From: Vibrio echinoideorum
Lineage (GTDB): Bacteria; Pseudomonadota; Gammaproteobacteria; Enterobacterales; Vibrionaceae
Assembly (NCBI RefSeq): GCF_024347455.1
Contig: NZ_AP025484.1
Coordinates: 558,001-622,000 of the forward strand
Direction: 5' to 3'
Length of the DNA stretch: 64,000 nucleotides
Part shown: one piece after another, positions 18,081 through 26,240 of the stretch
How the letters are laid out: each line of letters starts with the position of its first letter
Numbering within the stretch: position 1 is the stretch's first letter
Notes under the pieces: model-generated
What the model saw: the letters and a program-made list of their open reading frames with translations, nothing else
Database searches by the model: none
What the model was told of the DNA's origin: nothing
Program-made: the position numbers and the translations under genes

Positions 18081-19105
18081 TTAAGCAGCATAGTTTTCAT
18101 ATTCGGTTTGATTGTGTAAAAGCGACCATATAATCCGTGCGTTCTTCGCGGCAAGTGCCACTATCGCTCGTTTCATTCCTCTCCGCTCTAGAACGCCTCG
18201 ACACCACTGACTTAACTTATCTTGCTTGTCGCCAAGGTTGGCAATCACGGTCCTTGCCCCGTGAACTAATAGTGTTCGCAAATATTTGTCGCCGTGTTTG
18301 GTTATCCGCCCGAAAGGAGGCTTTCCTCCTGTGGAATATTGCTTTGGTACTAGTCCTAGCCAAGCAGAAAAATCACGGCTTTTATCAAATTGAGAACCAT
18401 TGCCTATCGAAGCAAGTATCGCAGTAGCGGTTTGCGGCCCAATACCTCGAACTTTCATCACTCGTTGGACATTAGCGCTGACCTTAGCAAAAGAATCGAA
18501 GACTTGTTCAGTATCGGCGATACGTTGATTCAATTCTCCAAGGTGGTGATAAGCATCGGCAATCACCGTTCTTGCAAGGTGTGGCAGTTCATTTTCTGCG
18601 TCTTCCAGCATTAAGGGAACGTGTTTCATTAACGAAGAGCGGCCAACAGGAATGATCAACCCGAATTCAGAGAGTAGGGCACGCATGCGATTCATAAGCG
18701 CGGTGCGCTCACGAACCCAATGCTCTCTCATTCTATGTACCGATAAGATGGCTTGTTGCTCGGGGGATTTACGGGCACAAAGCGAGTGGATGGTCGCTGA
18801 ACAGCTTCGCAGATAGCAACAGCATCATTAAGGTCGTTCTTTCCCTTAGTTCGATAAGGAATTACGTATTTAACAGCCATAATGCGGGTGTCGTGACCCA
18901 GTTTATTGAGTGTTCTTGCCCAATAATGTGCACCACCACACGCTTCAACGCCTATACGCATGAGTGGCATATTTGCTATTATAGTCAGTAGTTTAGAGCG
19001 GGTTACTGGCTTATGAAGTATGACCTTACCATTTTGGTCTACGGCATGAAGACTAAAGTGGTTTTTAGCTAGGTCGATACCGCAGAAATAAGAATAATCA
19101 GACAT
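18081..19105 (-). pseudogene. IS110-family transposase, frameshifted
   Basis: The N-terminal part (19105 to 18728) holds the DEDD domain start FCGIDLAKNHFSLHAVD, conserved VEACGGAHYW and KGKNDLNDA. The C-terminal part (18731 to 18081) holds the Transposase_20 region MKVRGIGPQTATAILA and GLVPKQYSTGGK. GGAGG precedes the ATG at 19105. The frames differ by one base: after a run of five C near 18763, a -1 shift would read P-E-Q-Q-A-I-L-S-V-H-R-M straight into the second part, a normal IS110 sequence. A single C deletion is the simple explanation; -1 slippage on the C-run cannot be excluded. As written, the first frame stops at TGA 18728-18730, overlapping the next ATG. Confidence 0.85.
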
Positions 19106-19193
19106 GGTGCCTCCGATGCATTTAAGTACCACATAAGTGTGGCAGATCCTCGGTAGGGGGAATCCATGTCATTCGTTATACGGCAAGGATATT

Positions 19194-19838
19194 ATGAAGC
19201 ACGGAGTTAAATTTATACTTATGGGATTACTTTCAATATTTGGTTTAAAAGCAAATGCGTCGGTTGAAAATGATTTTTGGAAGTGGTTTCAAAAAAATGA
19301 TGAAATGCTTTTCAATTTTGAGAGTGATACAGAGAAAGTATTCGATCAATTATCAAATGCACTTTCTAAAGTAGATCCAGAGCTTACATTTGAGTTCGGT
19401 CCAAAATCAGAAAACGGAAAGAGAGAATTTGTAATTAGTGCAGGTGGGATAAAAAAATCATTCCCTTCAGTTGAATTACTATTTAATTCTTCTCCTGAAT
19501 TAAATAGATGGACAATAGTTAAATACCGTCAAAGAAGAACCCCCTTAAATAATCTTGAATACGGTGGTATTTCAATTAAATCAATTGATGTCTTTTATAA
19601 TGTTTATAAAGATAATGATAAATTGGGTGTTGTCTTATTTTTTGATAATTACAATGAGAAAGAACACTCGATATATGGAAACATTGGTTATCTGTTTTTG
19701 GATGAAGCTCTCGGAGAGTATGACGTAGAAACAAAGTTAGGTTTCATAGAGTTTCATAATAAAAAATCAGAATACTTCGATGGTGCTAAACAAATAAAAG
19801 AGTTAGCCGGTCAAGTAGATGAGTACTACAAAAATTAG
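19194..19838 (+). CDS. Cassette 3: exported protein of unknown function
   Basis: 214 residues starting MKHGVKFILMGLLSIFGLKA, a signal peptide likely cut after KANA, so periplasmic. The mature part is rich in aromatic and acidic residues, with alternating beta-like strands (FEFGPKSENGKREFVISAG, GISIKSIDVFYNVY). I do not recognise a family. AAGGA lies 5 nt before this ATG; a longer frame upstream would translate IS and attC DNA and is rejected. The gene is very AT-rich. The cassette boundary is G19175/T19176, 18 bp before the start. Confidence 0.75.
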   Translation: MKHGVKFILMGLLSIFGLKANASVENDFWKWFQKNDEMLFNFESDTEKVFDQLSNALSKVDPELTFEFGPKSENGKREFVISAGGIKKSFPSVELLFNSSPELNRWTIVKYRQRRTPLNNLEYGGISIKSIDVFYNVYKDNDKLGVVLFFDNYNEKEHSIYGNIGYLFLDEALGEYDVETKLGFIEFHNKKSEYFDGAKQIKELAGQVDEYYKN

Positions 19839-19846
19839 TGGTAAAG

Positions 19847-19941
19847 CCGTATAACAAGCCATTCAAGCAGGACTTTTAACAGTTGGCTAGGTTCCGCTTC
19901 GCTTCACATTTTAGCCAACAATTAAAAGCCTCTTAATGGGG
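19847..19941 (+). repeat. attC site 3, left part, interrupted by an IS derivative
   Basis: Starts CCGTATAACAAGCC. Arms ACTTTTAACAGTTGGCTA and TAGCCAACAATTAAAAG pair with one bulge. The left part ends TCTTAATGGGG at 19941, and the right end CGTTAGGG resumes at 20519. The insertion point equals that in attC2. Confidence 0.8.
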
Positions 19942-20518
19942 CCACATGGATTTCCCCGGTTGTCAAACATCCGCTAAACTTATGTTGATGGGTTTTGGAC
20001 TGCCGCTCTACATTCGGCCTACTTATCGACGGTTCGCATACGTCGTGGCCCTGATGACTTTGCGTGACTGCGATGCCTTATTCATTCGTTAGATGACAAC
20101 TAGTGTGTCCGCCGCATTAACAGGCTCTCCGCAAGTGGTCTTAACCTATCTCCATCATTAGCGGCTGCAATGACCCGGTGGGTTTAACTCTTTATGCTCT
20201 GTTTGGTTACGTACTTAACGGCCATAATACGGGCGTCGTGACCCAGTTTATTGAGTGTTCTTACCCAATAATGTGCACCACCACATGCTTCAACGCCTAT
20301 ACGCATGAGCGGAAAATTTGCTATTGTAGTCAGTAGTTTAGAGCGGGTTACTGACTTATGAAGTATGACCTTACCATTTTGGTCTACGGCATGAAGACTA
20401 AAGTGGTTTTTAGCTAGGTCGATACCGCAGAAATAAGAATAATCAGACATGGTGCCTCCGATGCATTTAAGTACCACATAAGTGTGGCAGATCCTCGGAA
20501 AGGGGAATCCATGTCATT
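19942..20518 (-). mobile_element. Internally deleted IS1111-type element in attC3
   Basis: 577 bp, nearly identical to the first copy at both ends but lacking about 0.78 kb of the transposase. The left repeat is CATGGATTTCCCC and the right GGGGAATCCATG. The whole 3' non-coding block is kept, including CGCCGCATTAA (20110-20120) and CATTCGTTAG (20083-20092), the latter matching its own right junction over 10 nt. It could be mobilised in trans by a full-length relative. Confidence 0.8.
20184..20450 (-). pseudogene. Transposase remnant (N-terminal 84 residues)
   Basis: Starts MSDYSYFCGIDLAKNHF with the same GGAGG site as the full copy, then matches it to VKYV. It runs through the deletion junction into TKQSIKS and a stop within the non-coding block. 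Catalytic parts beyond the first DEDD aspartate are missing. Confidence 0.85.
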
Positions 20519-20543
20519 CGTTAGGGAACTTTAGGGGTAACTT

Positions 20544-20981
20544 GTGAGTAATATAGTAATTAGACTATTGAAAGAGATTGATAAAAACGGTGAAGTATCA
20601 CTGTTTGAATTATCGAAATTGATTACTAAAAAACATAATGATCATCGAGATTTCTATCCTATTGCATTTTTGGTAGCTAATGATTTATTAGATGATGAGT
20701 ATTTTGAAAAAAGAGAGCAAGTTCAACTGAAAGAACAATTACTTGCCCGAGAATTTTATGCTTGCCATAGCGCCGAGAAGAAAGCCTCTGATGGCGACAG
20801 GGAGTTTACCGCAATGGGCAGTGGACAAAAGTTAAGCGAACAGAAGTTCGCTTTATCAGCAAAAGGTTGCCTGTATTTAGCTAACTATCGAACTCGTAGA
20901 AATGACAGGTTGACTGCATTAGCTACTGGTATTGTTGTTGGTGTTGTTACCGCCATAATAACAACGTATTTAGCTGCGTAG
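20544..20981 (+). CDS. Cassette 4: small tail-anchored protein of unknown function
   Basis: 145 residues from a GTG start preceded by AGGGG. The N-terminal part is helical and looks like a winged-helix or similar fold (MSNIVIRLLKEIDKNGEVSL, then FELSKLITKKH; later FALSAKGCLYLANYR). The C-terminal 18 residues (LATGIVVGVVTAIITTYLAA region) form one membrane helix. Together this suggests a DNA- or protein-binding head tethered to the membrane. No family recognised. The cassette starts at T20521, 23 bp before the gene. Confidence 0.65.
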   Translation: MSNIVIRLLKEIDKNGEVSLFELSKLITKKHNDHRDFYPIAFLVANDLLDDEYFEKREQVQLKEQLLAREFYACHSAEKKASDGDREFTAMGSGQKLSEQKFALSAKGCLYLANYRTRRNDRLTALATGIVVGVVTAIITTYLAA

Positions 20982-20992
20982 ATGTGAAGTAA

Positions 20993-21020
20993 GTTCCCTA
21001 CAAAGCATTTAAGAATCAAG
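20993..21020 (+). repeat. attC site 4, decayed remnant
   Basis: GTTCCCTACAAAGCATTTAA matches the start of a Vibrio attC and complements this cassette's 5' end GTTAGGGAAC, except that one A of the expected CTAAC is missing. The rest of the site is gone, so the array ends here in host DNA. Confidence 0.65.
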
Positions 21021-21030
21021 ATAACCAAAG

Positions 21031-21053
21031 AGGGCGCCGATTACAGGCGCCCT
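21031..21053. terminator. Hairpin terminator at the array/host boundary
   Basis: AGGGCGCC/GGCGCCCT with a 7-nt loop, extended by CAA/TTG pairs. It would terminate the minus-strand DoxX-like gene and perhaps the cassettes. T-tracts are short on both sides. Confidence 0.6.
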
Positions 21054-21058
21054 TTGTG

Positions 21059-21457
21059 TTAGTTGGCAACGCTGTAAGTGTCGTAGTCACGCAATAAGAA
21101 GAGTGCAATACAAGCTGCGAGCATTGGCCAAGAGGCAAAGAACAGTAGGTTATTGAACGGGTCCATATATTTACCAAAAGAGGCGAAGGTGGAACCTGCG
21201 TGCAGGATTAAAATTGCGCCATAGGTATACTTTTTCCACATGCCGGCAACGAACGCGCCTAAGAACCCTAATTGCGCGACTCCCATAACCATTATCGCAT
21301 TATCCGAAATGTCGATTCCGTAAAAGCCAGACAGTACTTTTGTTGCATGCTCAGGTACAAGGATCTTATCTAAGCCCCAGAACAAGAAGACGATAAAAAT
21401 GCCGATTCTCAGCAGCAGTAGGCTAGTAGCCAGTTTGGTTTGAAGTTTCTTTTCCAT
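21059..21457 (-). CDS. DoxX-like inner-membrane protein
   Basis: 132 residues with four predicted helices (about 12-30, 55-73, 78-92, 103-122). The first is followed by FWGLDKILVPE, the position of the DoxX-family glycine-rich stretch. DoxX-like proteins are small quinone/redox-linked membrane proteins, but the role of this one is unknown. Single gene, with its own hairpin downstream, and the first host gene right of the cassette array. Confidence 0.65.
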   Translation of the reverse strand: MEKKLQTKLATSLLLLRIGIFIVFLFWGLDKILVPEHATKVLSGFYGIDISDNAIMVMGVAQLGFLGAFVAGMWKKYTYGAILILHAGSTFASFGKYMDPFNNLLFFASWPMLAACIALFLLRDYDTYSVAN

Positions 21458-21660
21458 GATATCCCTTGTGATGCACTTAACGATGCGATGAAATTAAATG
21501 TTCTTCAAAGAAGACCCATCGTATTCGCGTTTTCTTTCGTTATTTTTGAGTGCCTTATGTAACAAGGAGTGTCTGTTTAGTGGGTTTGATGGTGGGTAAC
21601 GTTAATGCAGACTTAGGTAGAGCTTATATGCGACGAGAAGGCAGGCTTAGATTCTTGATT

Positions 21661-24123
21661 TTAGCGTACTTGGCCGTGTATATAAGTTATTGGCGCAGCA
21701 TAAGCCATTATCATTCGTTGAGCCTGATGTTCATTGACTAAGATGCGGTTGATGAGCTTTTGAAGTTGCTCTATTTCGGGCAACTGCTGATGCTTTATTT
21801 GTTTTTCTAGAGCGAGCACTTGTTGTGCCAACATGTTTAGCCCGAGGTTCAAAGCCATCCCTTTTAAGGAGTGTAAAGTCTTCCTTATAGATTTAAGGTC
21901 CTGCTGAATATAGGCTTCGATGAGTTGATCGATGGACTCTTCAAGCTCTTTCGATGTTGATTTCAAAAGCACGATCAAGTCGTGGTGGTTTTCTTTAAAC
22001 GATTGAATAACCTCTGATTGACTGATCTCTTCTTCTGTTAGGCTGAGCTTATCAATGGGCTCTCTGTGAAGTTCGATAACATTACTTGTTATATCAGTCG
22101 TGGATTCGTCGTTAGCGTGCTTAGGAAGGCGTGAAGAAAACTGTTGTAGGGCATCGAAGAAACTCTCTTGCTGCAACGGCTTTGTTAAAACGTGGTCTGC
22201 ACCCGCTTCAATAAAGCTGTCATGAGCCTCGCGAAACACATCGGCGGTATAAGCAAATATCAGAGTGTTTAAGCCAAGCTGTTGTCTAATAAATTGTGTT
22301 GCCTCAACTCCGTTCATTTCAGGCATGTGATTGTCCATTAAGATGAGGTCATATTCTGCTGTCTTCAGATATTCTGTCGCGATTCTTCCATTTTCTGCCT
22401 GTTCAACATGGTATCCGAGGTTTTCACAAAAACCTTTAGCAACAATGGCGTTAATGCGGTTGTCTTCTACTAACAGCACATTCAACGGATTATGGAATGG
22501 CTCGTCAGTGCTAATGAGAACTGGGTTGGTCTCTGTCGATTTGTGCTCTTGCCAGGTGATAGGTAATGAAACTTGGAACTTGGTCCCGAGCCCAACGGCA
22601 CTGTTTAGAGTTATCTCACCTCTCATCAGCTCCACGAGCTTTTTAACGATAGCTAACCCAAGCCCTGTACCACCAAATTTTCTTGTTGTGGATGCATCCG
22701 CTTGTTCGAACGGGTTGAATATATGCAGGTGCTTATCTTTCGGGATCCCGACGCCAGTATCCGTTATTGACAAAAGGAGCTTGTTGTCTTGATGATTAAG
22801 GGCCAATTGAATCAGCACGTGGCCTTCATTGGTAAACTTTATCGCGTTGCCCCCTAAATTAAACAAGATTTGGCGTAACCTCGCGCAATCACCAATAAGG
22901 TCTATGTTATTGGGCACCTCGTTATCAACGATTAAACGGATACTCTTTTCATCTGCCATCGGTTTAATTGCACTGCAGACAGGTCGAATAACTTGTTCAA
23001 AGTTAAAGGGAGCAATATCCAGTTCGAGTTTGTTTTCTTCCACTTTAGAGAAATCTAGGATGTCATTGAGTATTGTCATCAGGTGTTGACCCGAATCGAG
23101 GATGACTTCGATGTTCTCTTTGGTCGACGGTTCTTTAGTCTGAGAAGCTATGATCTGCGAAATGCCAAGCACGCCATTCATAGGGGTGCGTATTTCATGA
23201 CTCATCGTTGAAAGAAATTCACTTTTCGCTTTAACGGCGGCTTCGGCTTTTTTACGTTCAGCAATGAGATCACGATTTGACGCGTGCATTTGGTTGTTAC
23301 TTTTAACCAGAGTCGTCGCCATTTTCTGGAAACTGTGAGTGAGTTGAGCAACCTCATCGTTACCGCTCATTGAGGGGCTTCGGTCAAGCATGGAAGCGAC
23401 TTGCTTTAAATGACCAGCCGCCACTTGATTGGCCGCGTTAAGGAGTAGGTGAATACGTTTCTTAATGCGGTTTGATGACCATGCTGCTACAAGCAGAGAA
23501 ATAAACGTTGAAAAAAGTGTTCCTAGAAACAGCACGTAACTGGTTTGGTTGGCGGAGTGTTCGGAATCTTTTACTCGAATTTGAATGAGCTTTTGTTCGA
23601 TTGAAATAAACTCGGCTATCTCATTACGAATTTTATCGATAAGTTGTTTGCCCGTTTGTTTTTGGGTTAAAGCAATCACATTTTGCATCGTAGTTGTGCC
23701 ATTGCCGACCAAGCTACGCTGGGCGATTTCTTTTTCACCTGCTTCCTTAAGCCATTGCTTATGAAGTGCATCGATATTTCGGAGGCGTTCTACTTGGCTG
23801 GGGTTATCGCTTACTTGTTCACAAAGGGTGTGAACTTTTTGGTTCCATACATCAAGTGCAAGGTGATAAGGCTCAAGGAATACAGGGTCACCGGTGATGA
23901 GGTAGCCCCTTTGACCCGTTTCCATATCAATGGCTAGGTTTAGAAGCTCCTGAGCGCGAGCAATCGCCTTATGAGTGTGAACAACCCAGTGGTTGTCTTC
24001 GACTATTGATTGGGTGTTTTGATGGACAGAGAATGAGACAAGAACCATTAATGCAATAGGGATGGAAAAGCTAACTAATAGTTTTCTCTGTAGAGAAATA
24101 TCATCAAACCAACTCGCAAACAT
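21661..24123 (-). CDS. Hybrid sensor histidine kinase with CHASE3, REC and Hpt domains
   Basis: 820 residues. Transmembrane helix 1 at about 12-32; periplasmic CHASE3-like domain (AIDMETGQRGYLITG, about 45-180); helix 2 at about 190-210; HAMP; HisKA with FLSTMSHEIRTPMNG (His309); GHKL ATPase (DTGVGIP, GTGLGLAIVKKL); receiver with LILMDNHMPEMNG (Asp597); and a C-terminal Hpt with LHSLKGMALNLG (His751). It therefore holds a full His-Asp-His relay, like ArcB/TorS-type kinases, and would pass phosphate to an unlinked regulator. I chose ATG 24123; a TTG seven codons upstream is possible. The signal is unknown. An octamer repeat lies 44-72 bp before the start. Confidence 0.9.
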   Translation of the reverse strand: MFASWFDDISLQRKLLVSFSIPIALMVLVSFSVHQNTQSIVEDNHWVVHTHKAIARAQELLNLAIDMETGQRGYLITGDPVFLEPYHLALDVWNQKVHTLCEQVSDNPSQVERLRNIDALHKQWLKEAGEKEIAQRSLVGNGTTTMQNVIALTQKQTGKQLIDKIRNEIAEFISIEQKLIQIRVKDSEHSANQTSYVLFLGTLFSTFISLLVAAWSSNRIKKRIHLLLNAANQVAAGHLKQVASMLDRSPSMSGNDEVAQLTHSFQKMATTLVKSNNQMHASNRDLIAERKKAEAAVKAKSEFLSTMSHEIRTPMNGVLGISQIIASQTKEPSTKENIEVILDSGQHLMTILNDILDFSKVEENKLELDIAPFNFEQVIRPVCSAIKPMADEKSIRLIVDNEVPNNIDLIGDCARLRQILFNLGGNAIKFTNEGHVLIQLALNHQDNKLLLSITDTGVGIPKDKHLHIFNPFEQADASTTRKFGGTGLGLAIVKKLVELMRGEITLNSAVGLGTKFQVSLPITWQEHKSTETNPVLISTDEPFHNPLNVLLVEDNRINAIVAKGFCENLGYHVEQAENGRIATEYLKTAEYDLILMDNHMPEMNGVEATQFIRQQLGLNTLIFAYTADVFREAHDSFIEAGADHVLTKPLQQESFFDALQQFSSRLPKHANDESTTDITSNVIELHREPIDKLSLTEEEISQSEVIQSFKENHHDLIVLLKSTSKELEESIDQLIEAYIQQDLKSIRKTLHSLKGMALNLGLNMLAQQVLALEKQIKHQQLPEIEQLQKLINRILVNEHQAQRMIMAYAAPITYIHGQVR

Positions 24124-24166
24124 AAAAACGCGTATTCCACACAATCGAAACCTATTGTTATTGTAG

Positions 24167-24194
24167 GTTAGATTGTTAGATTGTTAGATTGTTA
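24167..24194. repeat. Octamer tandem repeat GTTAGATT x3.5
   Basis: Three perfect copies and half a copy of an 8-bp unit in the upstream region of the hybrid kinase. The unit is not a multiple of three and the tract lies outside the coding frame, so length changes would alter promoter spacing or the leader only. Confidence 0.75.
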
Positions 24195-24332
24195 GGTGTG
24201 CAAATGCATAGTGTGTAGTTGGGTAGGTTTTGACCCTGAAAAGATGGCTAAAGCTCTAAAAGTAGAGCTCTAACAACCTTTGCGTTACGAATGGTGACAT
24301 AACACGGTGTGACAAAAACGTATTAGTTTGAT

Positions 24333-25913
24333 TTAGGAATGATCTAATTCTGGTGAAGAGGGTTCAGATTCCTGATATTCCTTACTAGATTCGATATGTT
24401 GCTGTTTGAGCAAGCTTATGGTCAGGCTTATCGGCATCGGCTTATAAAAATAGAAGCCTTGGATGTAATCGACGCCTAATTTAGACAAGATTTTCACTTG
24501 TGACTCATACTCGACCCCTTCAACGATCACTTGCATGCCTAATGTGCGTGATAGCTGGAGCATGGATTCTAATAGTGGAATACCAAGGCTAGATTCGTCT
24601 GAAATGTTTTTCACAAACACGCGATCGATTTTGAGAATGCTAAACGGGAATTGTCTCACAAAATCTAAGCCTGCATAGCCAGTACCAAAGTCATCAATCG
24701 CGACTCTTACGCCCATATTCGACAGCTTAGTCAGGTTGTCTCTAATCTTAATCATATCTGCATCAGAACATTCACCACCCTCTGTGACTTCAAAGACCAC
24801 CTGCTTGAGAATGTCAGGGTTCTTCTTATAAATACTAATGACTTTGTTTGCGAAGTTACTGTTGGAGACAACATTCCGGCTTATATTGACGCTAATGTAC
24901 TTTGACTCAAATAGCGTTTGATTATGTTTGATCGTGTTCAACACTTCACGCAACACAAAGTAAGTAAGGTCTTCTATCAGCCCCAAGCTTTCTGCAAGCG
25001 GAATGAATATGGCTGGGGAGACGTTACCTTCAATAGGATCGTTCCACCTAAGGAGTGACTCACAGCCTACTATTTCAGTTGTATTTTGGTTGACGATAGG
25101 TTGCATGTGTACATGCAGGTGGTTGTTCTTTAAAGCACTAGAAAGCGAATACTCCAAGCTACGTTGGCTCTGTTGTTTATGTTTGATGGAAAGAAGACTA
25201 ATGGTAATGATTCCAGCCATGAGAAAGCCAAACCATGAGTAACTCAACAGGAAGTTAATATAATATTGATATCCCACGTATGACGTGATGGTAAATGGGT
25301 AGGTATCCGATTGTATTCGTACCTTGGCTATGTGCGCGTCAGTATCCGATGGGTAAATATCTCTTTTTATCACTTCAACTTTGGTTTGAATGCCATGGCT
25401 GCTAAGGTTTTTTTCTACGAGGTCATAGATGAAGTGCGGCGGTATCATCAGACTCACGCCTATATCCTCTTTGTTTGAGAAGATGAGCATGATGGATTGA
25501 ACTTGAGTGATGGCTGAGTTTGAATACGATAGCGTTGTTAAATTCGGGGCGTCATTGAGTCGCTGTCTGATGGTGCTAAATAGGCGGAACGAAACCTCAC
25601 CATCGGTGGTTGAACAGTAAAATAGGTTGTCCTTATTGAATACCGCGGCTTCTTTTACCCAGTCGGCATCAAAAACGTTTTGGCGAAGCTGTCTAACAAT
25701 CGAGTTGCAAGGCTGGTCAGGCGTGATTTCTGAGAGAAAATGGTCAAACCTCGATTGGATTCCTTCAAGCCTCGTTTCAACTAACCTCGATGAATCTTCG
25801 GTTAAAGTTTGGTAATGAGACGGCGTAAAAGGAATAAGCAATGCCATCGAAAAAAAGAACGAAATGGCAAAGTAGAAAGATGTTTTAGCAAAATGTTGGT
25901 ACTTGATATCCAT
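24333..25913 (-). CDS. Membrane c-di-GMP phosphodiesterase (CSS-motif sensor plus EAL)
   Basis: The N-terminal helix (AKTSFYFAISFFFSMALLIPF) starts a periplasmic region with conserved Cys (PCNSI and FYCSTT, the CSS-motif type of sensor). A second helix near LLSYSWFGFLMAGIITISLL precedes a C-terminal EAL domain. The EAL site looks complete: ESLLRW, SVNISRN, FEVTE, AIDDFGTGYAG, LKIDRVF, VEGVE and QGFYF. It should hydrolyse c-di-GMP, probably under redox or disulfide control as shown for related E. coli proteins. There is no GGDEF domain. No clear ribosome site: ATG 25913 (526 residues) and ATG 25946 (537 residues) are both possible. Confidence 0.88.
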   Translation of the reverse strand: MDIKYQHFAKTSFYFAISFFFSMALLIPFTPSHYQTLTEDSSRLVETRLEGIQSRFDHFLSEITPDQPCNSIVRQLRQNVFDADWVKEAAVFNKDNLFYCSTTDGEVSFRLFSTIRQRLNDAPNLTTLSYSNSAITQVQSIMLIFSNKEDIGVSLMIPPHFIYDLVEKNLSSHGIQTKVEVIKRDIYPSDTDAHIAKVRIQSDTYPFTITSYVGYQYYINFLLSYSWFGFLMAGIITISLLSIKHKQQSQRSLEYSLSSALKNNHLHVHMQPIVNQNTTEIVGCESLLRWNDPIEGNVSPAIFIPLAESLGLIEDLTYFVLREVLNTIKHNQTLFESKYISVNISRNVVSNSNFANKVISIYKKNPDILKQVVFEVTEGGECSDADMIKIRDNLTKLSNMGVRVAIDDFGTGYAGLDFVRQFPFSILKIDRVFVKNISDESSLGIPLLESMLQLSRTLGMQVIVEGVEYESQVKILSKLGVDYIQGFYFYKPMPISLTISLLKQQHIESSKEYQESEPSSPELDHS

Positions 25914-26240
25914 AGTTGGAGTAACGTTGCCGATTATGGTGAACATTCAATTTAATTTATAAACTTAACGATAGTAGCGCAAGTTTATGCATAAATAGTG
26001 TGAATGAACGCATGAGTTATTTATTTAAAGAATGTGTTTTCTATTTTTACCAGTTAAATCTTGGTGTTATCTCGTTTTTTCTTAGTTAGATCGGTGCTAT
26101 TTTGTACTTTTACACGTATAAAAATTGCTTATAACCCTATAAATTTTGTTGTTGCATGGCTAAGTATTGAAGGGAGTTTAAATATTGAGCCGTGCTTTAA
26201 TTAATCAAGAAATTCACTGATGACAGTAGTTAGGACGTTT

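Larger units (their letters stand above)
17814..19173 (-). mobile_element. IS1111-group (IS110 family) insertion sequence inside attC2
   Basis: About 1.36 kb. The 13-bp inverted repeats CATGGATTCCCCC (17817-17829) and GGGGGAATCCATG (19156-19168) lie a few bases inside the ends. There is no target duplication, and a DEDD transposase is followed by about 265 bp of non-coding DNA. Subterminal repeats and a 3' non-coding block are features of the IS1111 group. It is inserted within the final box of attC2, the behaviour described for the IS1111-attC subgroup. Exact ends are uncertain by a few bases because attC and IS share C/CG at the joints. Confidence 0.85.
15657..21020. mobile_element. Array of four integron gene cassettes without integrase (CALIN-like)
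   Basis: Each unit begins just after the G of a G-TTA core and carries near its 3' end an attC whose first arm is the reverse complement of that unit's own 5' end. The pairs are GTTATATGCC with GGCATATAAC, GTTAGGCGAAT with ATTCGCCTAAC, GTTATACGGC with GCCGTATAAC, and GTTAGGGAAC with a GTTCCCTAAC that has lost one A. This is the hallmark of integron cassettes. The intact attC ends CCTTAATTTGGCGTTAGG, very like Vibrio repeats. All four genes lie on the plus strand. No intI is in the window, so the array is either a cluster of attC sites lacking an integrase or the edge of a larger element. Host sequence resumes at the hairpin near 21031. Confidence 0.85.

Noticed and set aside
19137..19193. Upstream start of the cassette 3 gene
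   Set aside because: It reads through the IS end and attC core; ATG 19194 has a ribosome site and starts a signal peptide.
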